Positions 17,378 through 25,965 of a DNA stretch of 64,000 bases are shown here, in pieces (the first letter of the stretch is position 1; every line of letters starts with the position of its first letter). A model generated the notes under the pieces. That model worked only from the letters and a program-made list of their open reading frames with translations. It had not been told where the DNA came from and ran no database searches. This stretch comes from JAJFTV01 sp036825755. Its GTDB lineage: Bacteria; Chloroflexota; Anaerolineae; Anaerolineales; Anaerolineaceae. The stretch spans positions 1-64,000 of the forward strand of contig DAISXR010000002.1 of assembly GCA_036825755.1 (NCBI GenBank), in the 5' to 3' direction. The position numbers and the translations under genes are program-made.

Positions 17378-17755
17378 GTGTTCTATCGAAGAATTGCCAT
17401 CACGAGTATTCTGCTCTTCCTGGTTGGTCTGACCGGGTTTGTCTATGTCTTTTTCAACACACTTCCTACCCTGGGCCCACGCTGGTTGTTTTTCTTCTTT
17501 CTGTTGATTGGCGTGAGCGGTCTGGCCATGCCGGTAGCGGCTTTTCTGAACTACCGTTTTCAGGGAGAGCGCAAGGTGGAAGCCTCCGATATCGTTCGCG
17601 AAGCGGTATTGGTGGGCGTGTGTGTGGATCTGCTGGTCTGGTTGCAAATGGGAAAAGAGTTGACCTCCGGCTCGACGCTGATCATTGTGGTGGGATTTGT
17701 TTTGATTGAGCTGCTGATCCGGGTGATTGAGCATTCACGCTGGAAACCGAAGTAA
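17378..17755 (+). CDS. Four-helix integral membrane protein, hypothetical
   Basis: A 125-residue protein with four hydrophobic segments at about residues 7-27, 36-58, 72-91 and 98-116, and basic loops. It starts with GTG, supported by CGAGGA four to five bases upstream. No family is recognised with confidence. It is the first gene of a plus-strand run and its stop is only three bases before the selA start, so the two are almost certainly co-transcribed. The function is unknown; the operon position does not prove a role in selenium metabolism. Confidence 0.7.
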   Translation: MFYRRIAITSILLFLVGLTGFVYVFFNTLPTLGPRWLFFFFLLIGVSGLAMPVAAFLNYRFQGERKVEASDIVREAVLVGVCVDLLVWLQMGKELTSGSTLIIVVGFVLIELLIRVIEHSRWKPK

Positions 17756-17758
17756 GGG

Positions 17759-19129
17759 ATGACCGGTTTACGCGAACTTCCTTCCATTGACCGTCTTTTA
17801 AAGCATGAAACGGCTACTGATCTGACCGCCCGGTACGGCCGTGAGCTAACCCTGCAGGCTCTGCGGGCTGTGCTGGAGGATTTTCGCGCCGGATATCAGG
17901 CCGGGCAATCAATTCCCTCCGAAGTGGATTTGATTACACAGGCAAACAGTCTGTTGGCGAAATGGTTTCGACCTACCCTTCAACCGGTTATCAACGCCAC
18001 CGGCGTGATTTCGCATACCAACCTGGGGCGGGCGCCATTAAGCCGCGAGGCCTGTGATGCAGCCCTGATGGTGATGCGGGATTACAACACCCTGGAATTC
18101 AACCTGCAAACCGGCAAACGCGGCTCGCGCATGGTGCACTGTGAAGATTTGCTCAAACGCATCAGCGGTGCCGAAGCCGCCATGGTGGTGAATAACAACG
18201 CTGCCGCGGTACTGCTGGCCCTGACAGCACTGGCTCGCCGGAAACGGGTGATCATTTCACGCACCCAACTGGTAGAGATCGGCGGCGGGTTTCGCGTACC
18301 GGATGTGATGGCGCAATCTGGCGCCCGCCTGGTTGAGGTAGGCACCACCAACCGGGTGCATCTGGCTGACTATGAAACGGCGCTTCAGGAGCCGGCTGCG
18401 CTGGTGATGCGCGCTCACAGTTCCAACTTCCGTATTGTGGGCTTCACCACCGAACCCACGCTGTCGGAAATGATCGAGACCGCTCACCGGCACGGGGCCG
18501 GAGTGCTGGATGATATTGGCTCGGGAGCGCTGCTGGATACCGCGAAATACGGGCTTGCCAAAGAGCCCATGGCACAGGAATCGATCGCTGCCGGAGCGGA
18601 CGTGGTTTGTTTTTCCGGGGATAAGTTAATCGGGGGGCCGCAGGCCGGCATTCTGGTGGGAAGAAAAGTGTGCATCGACAAGCTGCGCAAGCACCCGCTG
18701 GCGCGTGCGGTACGAGCCGATAAGATAAGCCTGGCGGCTCTCTCGGCTACGCTAATGCATTACCTGAAGGGCGAAGCGGAGCAAAAGGTTCCCATCTGGA
18801 AGATGATCTCAGCCTCGAAGGCTGCGGTTCAAAAACGCACTCTTGCGATTCAGTCTGATTTGAAAACCGGTAGCGTGGTAGAGAGCCTCTCCACGGTGGG
18901 GGGCGGCAGCCTGCCCGAGGAAACCCTGCCGGGTTATGCGCTGGAACTGCAGGTGAGACACCCGGATCGATTTTTATCTCAGCTTCGCAGCGGTGACCGG
19001 CCTGTGATCGCCCGCATCGAGGAAGATCGCGTGCTGTTTGATCTGCGTACCGTTTTTGAAGAGGATGATGCCGTACTGGCTCAATCCATCCAATCCGCGC
19101 TGAGGTTGGCAGAGGTACAGAAACGATGA
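17759..19129 (+). CDS. selA: L-seryl-tRNA(Sec) selenium transferase
   Basis: Converts Ser-tRNA(Sec) to Sec-tRNA(Sec) with selenophosphate. The 456-residue protein has the PLP lysine K289 in FSGDKLIGGPQAG, INATGVISHTNLGRAPL, GSRMVHCEDLL and MRAHSSNFRIVGFT, all characteristic of bacterial SelA rather than of archaeal look-alikes. The ATG at 17759 has no good ribosome site of its own (only AAGGG touching it), so translation probably depends on the preceding gene. The stop overlaps the next ATG as ATGA. No selB, selC, selD or in-frame UGA gene is visible in this window. Confidence 0.93.
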   Translation: MTGLRELPSIDRLLKHETATDLTARYGRELTLQALRAVLEDFRAGYQAGQSIPSEVDLITQANSLLAKWFRPTLQPVINATGVISHTNLGRAPLSREACDAALMVMRDYNTLEFNLQTGKRGSRMVHCEDLLKRISGAEAAMVVNNNAAAVLLALTALARRKRVIISRTQLVEIGGGFRVPDVMAQSGARLVEVGTTNRVHLADYETALQEPAALVMRAHSSNFRIVGFTTEPTLSEMIETAHRHGAGVLDDIGSGALLDTAKYGLAKEPMAQESIAAGADVVCFSGDKLIGGPQAGILVGRKVCIDKLRKHPLARAVRADKISLAALSATLMHYLKGEAEQKVPIWKMISASKAAVQKRTLAIQSDLKTGSVVESLSTVGGGSLPEETLPGYALELQVRHPDRFLSQLRSGDRPVIARIEEDRVLFDLRTVFEEDDAVLAQSIQSALRLAEVQKR

Positions 19130-20358
19130 AAAACGAAATCCCCGACTTAATGCAGCAGCATGATATCGACGCCATCTGGGTGATCGGCGCCGGGAATAAC
19201 AACCCGGCCATGGTATACCTGACCGGTGTGATGGAAGTGGATCAGGCTGATTTGTTCCTGTTGAAGGGCAGACCCGGTGTGTTGTTCCATTATGATATGG
19301 AACGGGATGGCGCAGTTAAATCGGGTTATGAGTTGCGCAGTTATTCCATGTTTCCTTATGGGCCGCGCCTCAAAGAAGCCGGTGGAAACAGTCAACTGGC
19401 GGGTACGCTGCGATATCGCGAGATGTTCAAAGAGATTGGTCTGACCGGCGGACGTGTGCAGGTATATGGTCAGGTGGATGCCGGGCAGTCGCACTATTCA
19501 CTCTCAAAACTGGAAGAACTGTTACCGGATCTGCAATTTGTGTCTGACCCGGCCGATGATATTTTGCGTATAGCCAGGAGAACCAAAGACACCGATGAGA
19601 TCGAGCACATCCGCCGTATGGGCCAGGTGACGGTAGATGTTGTCAGCGGGCTGGTGGATTACATGACCTCGCACCGCGTAAAAGATGGCTGCTTGATGAA
19701 AAATGAAAATGAACCGCTAACCATCGGGGATGTCAAACGCTGGCTGCGCCATCAACTGGTAGAAAAAGAGGTACAGGAACAAGGGACGATCCTGTCCATT
19801 GGCCGTGACGCCGGGGTGCCGCATAATGAAGGGAATCCGACTTCACGGCTCCAACTGGGGCAAACCATCATCCTGGATGCCTTCTTCCAGGAGGCGGGCG
19901 GCGGATATTTTTATGATTTCACACGCACCTGGTGCCTGGGATATGCGCCTGACGAGGTTCAGCAGGATTTTGAGATGGTGAAAACCGTCCACCAAAAAAC
20001 GGCACAAGCTCTTAAAGCCGGTACGCCTTTCAGCGCCTATCAAAAAATGGCTTGCGGGTTGTTCCAGCAGCAGGATTATCCCACCGTTCAGGAAAGCCCT
20101 GATACGCTTGAGGGCTATGTGCATGGATTGGGGCACGGTATCGGCGTAGAAGTGCATGAGTTACCGGCAGCCGATGCGGATTTGCCAGAAAATGTGCTGC
20201 AGCCCGGCATGGTGATTACCATTGAGCCCGGCCTGTACTACCCCGACCGGGGCTACGGAATCAGGGTGGAAGACAGTTATGAAATCCTTCCGGATGGATC
20301 GGCCAGAAAAGTGGTCGATTATCCGTGGGATCTGGTTCTTCCCATACGGGAAAAATAA
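19126..20358 (+). CDS. M24 family Xaa-Pro aminopeptidase-like metallopeptidase
   Basis: A 410-residue pita-bread metallopeptidase. Residues 1-150 form the creatinase-like N-terminal domain; the catalytic domain carries the five metal ligands in order: Asp in ILDAFFQ, Asp in YDFTRTW, His in GLGHGIG, Glu in TIEPGLYYP and Glu in IRVEDSY. It therefore should remove an N-terminal residue preceding proline or cleave X-Pro dipeptides. No signal peptide. The start overlaps the selA stop by four bases (ATGA), giving coupled translation. Bacterial M24 members have diverse substrates, so the precise activity is an inference. Confidence 0.9.
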   Translation: MKNEIPDLMQQHDIDAIWVIGAGNNNPAMVYLTGVMEVDQADLFLLKGRPGVLFHYDMERDGAVKSGYELRSYSMFPYGPRLKEAGGNSQLAGTLRYREMFKEIGLTGGRVQVYGQVDAGQSHYSLSKLEELLPDLQFVSDPADDILRIARRTKDTDEIEHIRRMGQVTVDVVSGLVDYMTSHRVKDGCLMKNENEPLTIGDVKRWLRHQLVEKEVQEQGTILSIGRDAGVPHNEGNPTSRLQLGQTIILDAFFQEAGGGYFYDFTRTWCLGYAPDEVQQDFEMVKTVHQKTAQALKAGTPFSAYQKMACGLFQQQDYPTVQESPDTLEGYVHGLGHGIGVEVHELPAADADLPENVLQPGMVITIEPGLYYPDRGYGIRVEDSYEILPDGSARKVVDYPWDLVLPIREK

Positions 20359-20391
20359 CCGTTTGGGAATTGGCAAATGGCGGAGAAAAAG

Positions 20392-21444
20392 ATGGAAGAA
20401 GAGCGTCTTGTACGCATTTTAGGAATTGAATCCTCCTGTGATGAAACGGCGGCCGCCGTGGTGGAAAACGGCCGTCGTATCCTTTCGAGCACGGTGGCGT
20501 CGCAGATCGCCATCCATGCTCCGTACGGCGGGGTTTTCCCTGAAGTGGCCTCCCGGCAGCACATCCTCACCATCCATAACATCGTGGATGACGCCCTCAA
20601 ACAGGCTCATTTATCGCTGGATGATATCGATGCGATAGCGGTAACGCGCGGCCCGGGTCTGGCCGGTTCGCTGGTGGTGGGCTTGAATTACGCCAAGGGT
20701 CTCAGCCTGGCGCGGCAAATACCCCTGCTGGGAATCAATCACCTGGAAGGGCATATTTATTCGGGCTGGGTGGATCCCACCACCGATGAACACGCCGAAC
20801 TTCCTCAGCCGGACTTCCCGGTTCTGGTGCTGCTGGTTTCCGGCGGGCATACCGAACTGGACTTGATCACCGCGCATGGACAATACGAGCGGCTGGGCAG
20901 CACACTCGATGATGCTGCCGGGGAGGCGTTTGACAAGGTGGCGCGTCTGCTGGGGTTGAGCTACCCGGGTGGACCGTCTATTCAGCAGGCCGCCCTGACC
21001 GGCGATCCCAAAGCTTTTGTGTTTCCGCGCGCGACACTGGAGGGCACCTGGAATTTTTCATTCAGCGGGCTGAAAACAGCTGTTTTACGGGTGGTACGCA
21101 ACCTGGAAAAACATTCCACCGTTCTGCCGGTAGCCGATCTGGCAGCCAGTTTTCAGCAAGCGGTGGTGGATGTTCTGTTTGAGAAAACCATGCGCGCAGC
21201 AAAACAAGTCCAACCCAAACTGGTATTGCTGGCGGGCGGGGTATCAGCCAATAAGGCCCTGCGTGAAGTTTTTCTGGCGCAAAAAGAGTTCCCGGTGCGC
21301 ATTCCGCCGTTGAAGCTGTGCACCGATAACGCGGTGATGATTGCCTCAGCGGGTTATTTCCGCTTTATACGCGGTGAGGCCGATTCGCTGGATCTGGACG
21401 TTCAGCCCACCTGGCCGCTGCCGCTTTCACGCCGGTCTGTGTAA
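20392..21444 (+). CDS. tsaD: tRNA N6-threonylcarbamoyladenosine synthase subunit TsaD
   Basis: Transfers threonylcarbamoyl to A37 of ANN-decoding tRNAs, together with TsaB and TsaE. The ASKHA-fold protein shows GIESSCDETAAA near the N-terminus, EVASRQH, TRGPGLAGSL, the metal-binding HLEGHIY (His-x3-His), VSGGHTEL, a FDKVARLLGL helix, FNFSFSGLKTA-like FSFSGLKT, GGVSANKALR and the CTDNAVM loop. I chose ATG 20392 (350 aa) because CGGAG lies six bases upstream; another ATG at 20377 is in frame but lacks one. It is 33 bases after the M24 peptidase. Confidence 0.97.
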   Translation: MEEERLVRILGIESSCDETAAAVVENGRRILSSTVASQIAIHAPYGGVFPEVASRQHILTIHNIVDDALKQAHLSLDDIDAIAVTRGPGLAGSLVVGLNYAKGLSLARQIPLLGINHLEGHIYSGWVDPTTDEHAELPQPDFPVLVLLVSGGHTELDLITAHGQYERLGSTLDDAAGEAFDKVARLLGLSYPGGPSIQQAALTGDPKAFVFPRATLEGTWNFSFSGLKTAVLRVVRNLEKHSTVLPVADLAASFQQAVVDVLFEKTMRAAKQVQPKLVLLAGGVSANKALREVFLAQKEFPVRIPPLKLCTDNAVMIASAGYFRFIRGEADSLDLDVQPTWPLPLSRRSV

Positions 21445-21467
21445 CCTCTGGAGGACCAAGGCATCCA

Positions 21468-22070
21468 ATGAAATACGAAGAAGATGAAAGCAGCCTTTCG
21501 CTGGAAAAGCTGCAGGCCGGAGACCGGTTTGAATTTGCCCGCATGGTGGAGCGTTACTCGGATCTGATCTACCGGCTGACCTTAAAAATTTTGGGCAACA
21601 CCCAGGATGCCGAAGATGCTCTGCAGGAGACTTTTCTCAAAGCCTTTCGATCCATCAAGGATTTCAAAGGGCTTTCCAGCATCACCACCTGGCTGTACCG
21701 GATCGCCGTCAATGAGGCGTTGATGATCCTGAGAAAAAACAAACCGGATCAATCGCGGGTGGAACTGGATGATGAGGGCGATGAGGAAAACGCCGAGCCG
21801 TTTCAGGTGGTGGATTGGGAACCCGTTCCTGAAGAGAAACTGCTGTCCGGCGAATCGATGCAGGTGCTGAACCGGCTTGTTCAGGAGCTTTCACCTGCTT
21901 TGAGGGTGGTCTTTCTTCTGCGCGACATACAGGAACTGTCAGTACGGGAAACGGCTGAGATACTGGGTGTGACCGAGATTGTGGTGAAAACCCGCCTGTC
22001 GAGAGCGCGGTTTCAACTCAGACAGAACCTGGCGCATTACTTTGGCGGCCGGGTACCGGAAGGGAACTAA
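21468..22070 (+). CDS. ECF-type RNA polymerase sigma factor
   Basis: A 200-residue sigma-70 family factor with only regions 2 and 4. Region 2 (about residues 20-90) shows FARMVERYSDLIYRL, GNTQDAEDALQETFLKAF and TTWLYRIAVNEAL; region 4 (about 130-190) shows LVFLLRDIQELSVRETAE-type helix-turn-helix ending in VVKTRLSRAR. The two are joined by an acidic linker (residues 98-125). A GGAGG lies about 13 bases before the ATG. It is followed at once by a zinc-binding anti-sigma candidate, the usual arrangement for ECF regulation. Confidence 0.93.
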   Translation: MKYEEDESSLSLEKLQAGDRFEFARMVERYSDLIYRLTLKILGNTQDAEDALQETFLKAFRSIKDFKGLSSITTWLYRIAVNEALMILRKNKPDQSRVELDDEGDEENAEPFQVVDWEPVPEEKLLSGESMQVLNRLVQELSPALRVVFLLRDIQELSVRETAEILGVTEIVVKTRLSRARFQLRQNLAHYFGGRVPEGN

Positions 22071-22361
22071 ATGATGAACGACAAATCAAGCTACCATTCG
22101 CATCTGCACCATTTCGACCCAAAGGGAAAGAATTGCGCCGAGATGATGCTTGAGCTGTCAGAATATGTGGACGGTTCCCTGCCGGAAGCCATGTGCGCGG
22201 AGATCCGTGAGCATTTACAGACCTGTCAGAACTGCACCATTGTGGTCGATACGCTGAAAAAGACCATCTCGCTTTATCAGCAATCGAGCGGGACGGATCG
22301 TATCCCTGAGGATGTGCGCAAGCGCCTGTATCATAAGCTGGATCTGGCTGATTTTCTCTAA
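22071..22361 (+). CDS. Zinc-finger anti-sigma factor (ZAS/zf-HC2), soluble
   Basis: A 96-residue protein with the H-x3-C-x2-C signature in EHLQTCQNC at about residues 47-55, preceded by CAEMMLELSEYVDGSL, which matches the putative zinc-finger anti-sigma family (zf-HC2). It begins directly after the stop of the ECF sigma gene (TAA-ATG-ATG), so the two are translationally coupled and the protein most likely binds that sigma factor. No transmembrane segment is present, so it would be a cytoplasmic, possibly redox-responsive anti-sigma of the RsrA/ChrR kind. Redox sensing is an inference. Confidence 0.85.
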   Translation: MMNDKSSYHSHLHHFDPKGKNCAEMMLELSEYVDGSLPEAMCAEIREHLQTCQNCTIVVDTLKKTISLYQQSSGTDRIPEDVRKRLYHKLDLADFL

Positions 22362-22489
22362 CCCATCCCTAATCAAATCAGTTTGATGAACCGATCGTAT
22401 CAATTTATCCCATTTTCATCCACTATGTAACATTTCTCCATCACGGTGCATCTAAAGGACATAAAACACAGAAAAGGAAGGAATTATTC

Positions 22490-23161
22490 ATGGAGAAACT
22501 AATCAACAAGGAAATCAGTGACCAACTGAAAACCATCTTCAAGGACCTGCCGGAGCCTGTTCAGATCCTGTTCTTTAACAGTAAAACCCAAAATTGCGAT
22601 TACTGCGAGCAGACTTACCAGTTGCTGAGTGAAATTGTTGAGTTGAGTGACCAAATGGCCCTAGAGAGTTACGACATCGAGGCCGATGCTGAAGTAGCTA
22701 AACGCTATCAGGTAGAACGAGTGCCCGGAATTGTGATCGCATCACGAAAAGATAATATTGTTCTGGATTCAGGCGTGAAATTCTCCGGAATTCCCGCCGG
22801 TCATGAATTCTCTTCGCTGATCAGCGCCATCACTCTGGTATCCAACGGCAATTCCGGCTTGAGCGAGGAAACTCGCCAGTGGCTATCTACACTGGATCAA
22901 CCGGTGCATCTGCAGGTATTTGTCACCACCACCTGCCCATATTGCCCCAATGCAGTTACCCTGGCGCATCGCATGGCCCTGGAAAACAAAAATATTCAGG
23001 CTGAGATGGTAGAAGCCTCTGAATTTTATGATCTGTCGAATGAGTATGGCGTCTCCGGTGTCCCGCATACCGTCATCAACTACGGAAAGGGCGAAGTGGT
23101 CGGAGCCGTCCCGGAAGGTATGCTGATTGAGGAGATGAAGCGAGCTCTGTCAATGAATTGA
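22490..23161 (+). CDS. Two-domain glutaredoxin-like protein disulfide oxidoreductase
   Basis: A 223-residue protein made of two thioredoxin-fold halves. The first has C36-D-Y-C39 and a cis-Pro in ERVPGIV; the second has C149-P-Y-C152 and cis-Pro in SGVPHTV. This double arrangement is that of the PDO/glutaredoxin-like family (PDO of thermophiles, N-terminal half of AhpF). No signal peptide, so it works in the cytoplasm in disulfide exchange. AAGGAAGG precedes the ATG. It follows the ECF/anti-sigma pair after 128 bases and ends in its own terminator, so it may be a separate unit; regulation by the nearby sigma factor is only a possibility. Confidence 0.9.
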   Translation: MEKLINKEISDQLKTIFKDLPEPVQILFFNSKTQNCDYCEQTYQLLSEIVELSDQMALESYDIEADAEVAKRYQVERVPGIVIASRKDNIVLDSGVKFSGIPAGHEFSSLISAITLVSNGNSGLSEETRQWLSTLDQPVHLQVFVTTTCPYCPNAVTLAHRMALENKNIQAEMVEASEFYDLSNEYGVSGVPHTVINYGKGEVVGAVPEGMLIEEMKRALSMN

Positions 23162-23189
23162 TATCTGCATCCACAGCAGGAGAAATTTC

Positions 23190-23222
23190 AGAGCCGTCGA
23201 TTACCGACGGCTCTGTTTTTTG
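23190..23222 (+). terminator. Rho-independent terminator after the disulfide oxidoreductase
   Basis: A 10 bp stem (AGAGCCGTCG with CGACGGCTCT), five-base loop and a run of T. It lies between convergent genes. Confidence 0.92.
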
Positions 23223-23250
23223 ATATTTACCTGTTATCCGATGAAATCAG

Positions 23251-24813
23251 TTATGGGGTGGGAGTGACGCCGGGCAGAGCCACTTCTCCCAGCCCGCGTG
23301 ACTGAACGTGACTGGAGCCGTCGGCGCTGGTAGAAGCGTAAACGGTCTTTTCAAAGCGCACCAAAGTGCCCTGATACGCCACGCCGCTGCTCTGAGCCAC
23401 CCAGCCTTCCAGATTGAAAGCCAGTACTCCGCCGGCCGGGATCCATTCCCCGTTATATTTGCGTGCGATATGGACGTGCGTACCGGTTGACGTGCCGCCC
23501 TCACAGGAGGGATGGCCAACAGGATCACCGGCTTTCAACTGCATGCCGATCACCGCCTTGTCATTGGAGGCCAGATGCAGGTAATACACTACCCAACCGG
23601 TTTGCTCATTGCCGTCTTTATCGAGATCCAGCACCACTTCGGCATAGGTTGAGCGCACCACCGCGCCATCGGCAACGGCGGTGACCCATTCGTTCGACGG
23701 AACGCACCCGCCCATAACGCTGGGCGGAGCAAAGTCAATGGCGGCATACGGTTCGCCTTCACCCCAACCGGTGTGCGGACCGCCGGTGTAAGCCCAGGTG
23801 TTGCCGGCCTGGAAGGGGAAATAGAAATCAGGCTGGGTTAAATTGCCCGGAATTTGCGGACCTGCGTTCTGCCACGGATCCCCAAACAACCGGGTATAAG
23901 CTGCGGCCAGGCCGTCCGGGCCAATTGCGGCGTCGTATTGATCCACAGGCAGCGTTTTCGAAAAATAGACGTGCAGTGCCACGGTGGCCGCGTTTTGCCA
24001 GGGGTCAAGCACTTCCAGCCGACCGTCTTTGTACTCAATTGAGGTGACGGATCCGCTGCGCCAGCCGTAGTAGGCGTTATTCAGCAAATTGGCCGCCAGT
24101 ACAAGCTGGTTGTACAAACCCTGATGCATCTCATCCACAAATCCCAGCGGATACGGATCATCTTCCTGTGGTGTGGTGATGTAATTCACCGCCCCGGTTT
24201 GATATTCGAGCAGGGCCAACAGCAAACGCGGGCTGACGCTGTAATTTGTGGCAATATGCTCAATCACCTGCCCGCCCCTGAGTTCTTCGCCACCAGCGGT
24301 GGCCTGAAAGTTGCGAAACCAGCCGGGGGAATTTTGGACATAGCTGACACAGTCAAAGCCCACCTGAGCCGGTCCGTTGACGAACAGACTGTCCGGCAGG
24401 ATCTGATACGCGCTGCCCCACAACGGCTGGTAATAAATGGGAATCTGCATGTGTGAGCCTGGTTCGAGCGTGGTGCTATCACGGGATAAATCGGGGTTGG
24501 CGGCGCGGATTTCTTTTTCAGTGGTGTTGAAGTGAACCGCCAGTGCCGGAATAGTGTCACCGCTCTGCACAGTGTAGTCCACCAGCTCACCTGGGTTGTA
24601 CTGCGGACGTGAGCTGACCGATGCCGGGCTGATCAGTTCTCCCTCCACCACCGGCGCCTGGGTGGCTGCCTCAATGGTTAGCGTCAGCGATTCTTGTGAG
24701 GAAAGCGCGGCCGGTTCGGGCAGGCAGGCAGTAAATGGCAGAGAGATCAGCAAAGCAAGTGTGGTAATGATCGTTAAGCGTACAGGCACGCGGATTGGCC
24801 TGGAATATATCAT
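23251..24813 (-). CDS. LysM/M23 peptidase lipoprotein, paralog 1 of 3
   Basis: A 520-residue predicted cell-wall hydrolase exported as a lipoprotein (hydrophobic start, FTAC lipobox, Cys 30). Order: short linker; one LysM (about residues 78-126, YTVQSGDTIPALA); a helical middle domain (about 150-330) with VSPRLLLALLEYQTG, reminiscent of lysozyme/SLT folds; then an M23-like domain with AAIDFAPP (metal Asp), a DLDKDG loop, YLHLAS and GTHVHIARKYNGEW (H-x-H). M23 enzymes cut peptide cross-links of murein using zinc. The protein shares the full arrangement with two neighbours at 25966 and 27686. It is last of the minus-strand block. Confidence 0.85.
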   Translation of the reverse strand: MIYSRPIRVPVRLTIITTLALLISLPFTACLPEPAALSSQESLTLTIEAATQAPVVEGELISPASVSSRPQYNPGELVDYTVQSGDTIPALAVHFNTTEKEIRAANPDLSRDSTTLEPGSHMQIPIYYQPLWGSAYQILPDSLFVNGPAQVGFDCVSYVQNSPGWFRNFQATAGGEELRGGQVIEHIATNYSVSPRLLLALLEYQTGAVNYITTPQEDDPYPLGFVDEMHQGLYNQLVLAANLLNNAYYGWRSGSVTSIEYKDGRLEVLDPWQNAATVALHVYFSKTLPVDQYDAAIGPDGLAAAYTRLFGDPWQNAGPQIPGNLTQPDFYFPFQAGNTWAYTGGPHTGWGEGEPYAAIDFAPPSVMGGCVPSNEWVTAVADGAVVRSTYAEVVLDLDKDGNEQTGWVVYYLHLASNDKAVIGMQLKAGDPVGHPSCEGGTSTGTHVHIARKYNGEWIPAGGVLAFNLEGWVAQSSGVAYQGTLVRFEKTVYASTSADGSSHVQSRGLGEVALPGVTPTP

Positions 24814-25057
24814 GACAAGTCCGATCCAAATGGTTATCGATTTTTGAAATGGTGATTTGCATTATAACATCGGTGCGCATTTGTAAAGAGCGCATAAAGA
24901 TGAAGAGGTTGTTATACGTGAGCAGGAAACTTAACAGGTTTGTTATTCCGTCATCATTGAAATGGCAGGTAATTTTCCCGGACAGTTTTATATTTTGTGC
25001 TTCCAGCATTCTTGGACTGGAACCGGGAAGCGATGATCATCGGTTTATATCTACATT

Positions 25058-25810
25058 TTAAGCGGATAAATTGGCTGATTCCGGATCTACCCTGGGTGTG
25101 GGGGACATGATCCGTCGAAATAATATGGCAAGCAGAATAGGAGCACCTATTAAGAAGATTGCTGCAAAGAAACCATCTACCATCAGAACTGTCATCGGCA
25201 GACGAAAAAGGGGATCGATAAAGACAACTGATCCGGTTATCCCTGCTCCAATAAAAGTCCATTTTACCCATTGTTTGAGCTTGCCCTGTCCAAAAGCCTG
25301 GCTTGAAAGCAGGAACGCAATACACATAAATCCGTAGGCAACCCCTTCGAATGCGCCTGGAAAAGAACGTGGATACGAATAGGCGTATAACCACAGTAAC
25401 AAACCATCTGTCTTTCCTTCCAAAAGGTTGTGCTGGACGACGGTCAACTGAATATAGTAGTTCACACTCATGAGGGTGGTGTAGCTCACAGCAAAACAGA
25501 TTGCCAGAATACTCCAGATTTTTCTTTCCATTTCAGTGTAGTAATGGATACAGCAGACCATGATCAGGAAAGCAGGCGCCAAAATAAGACAGGGGATCAC
25601 CCATGCGAGCAGCGGGAGGGGTCGAAACTCTGCCGCAAACTGGGATAATCCATGCCAGGCTGCCATTTGAATGGGTTGATACAGACCATAGGCGATGAAG
25701 AACCAAACATTCAAGACAGACACCACAATGGCAGCCCAAAAACCCAGGCGACCAGCAATGTTGACTTCAGCCTGTTTGTGAGACTTAATATTCATCATAT
25801 TTGCTTTCAT
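25058..25810 (-). CDS. Six-helix integral membrane protein, hypothetical
   Basis: A membrane protein of about 250 residues with six predicted helices at roughly residues 22-44, 66-90, 97-120, 150-172, 183-203 and 212-236, ending in a short basic/polar tail. I do not recognise the family. The open frame continues upstream to 25945 (295 aa), but that extension is basic and unlike a membrane protein start; ATGs at 25810, 25798 and 25795 are all possible and none has a strong ribosome site. It sits between two of the LysM/M23 paralogs, on the same strand, and its nucleotide composition is noticeably more AT-rich than its neighbours, so it may be a later insertion. Confidence 0.6.
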   Translation of the reverse strand: MKANMMNIKSHKQAEVNIAGRLGFWAAIVVSVLNVWFFIAYGLYQPIQMAAWHGLSQFAAEFRPLPLLAWVIPCLILAPAFLIMVCCIHYYTEMERKIWSILAICFAVSYTTLMSVNYYIQLTVVQHNLLEGKTDGLLLWLYAYSYPRSFPGAFEGVAYGFMCIAFLLSSQAFGQGKLKQWVKWTFIGAGITGSVVFIDPLFRLPMTVLMVDGFFAAIFLIGAPILLAILFRRIMSPTPRVDPESANLSA

Positions 25811-25965
25811 AACACATGAGGGAAAATATAGAAGGAAAGATCGAAAAGGCAACCTCATTGTACGGCTAATATTTAACATGTCAATATTACTTTTGCTCAG
25901 AGGAGTTAAATACCAAAATCTCCCGGACAGGCGGTTTTTTTGCATGCCGGATTCTCGTTTTACAG

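Noticed and set aside
17759..19129. In-frame UGA selenocysteine codons in neighbouring genes
   Set aside because: Looked for truncated frames with TGA and a continuing homologous tail near selA; none seen.
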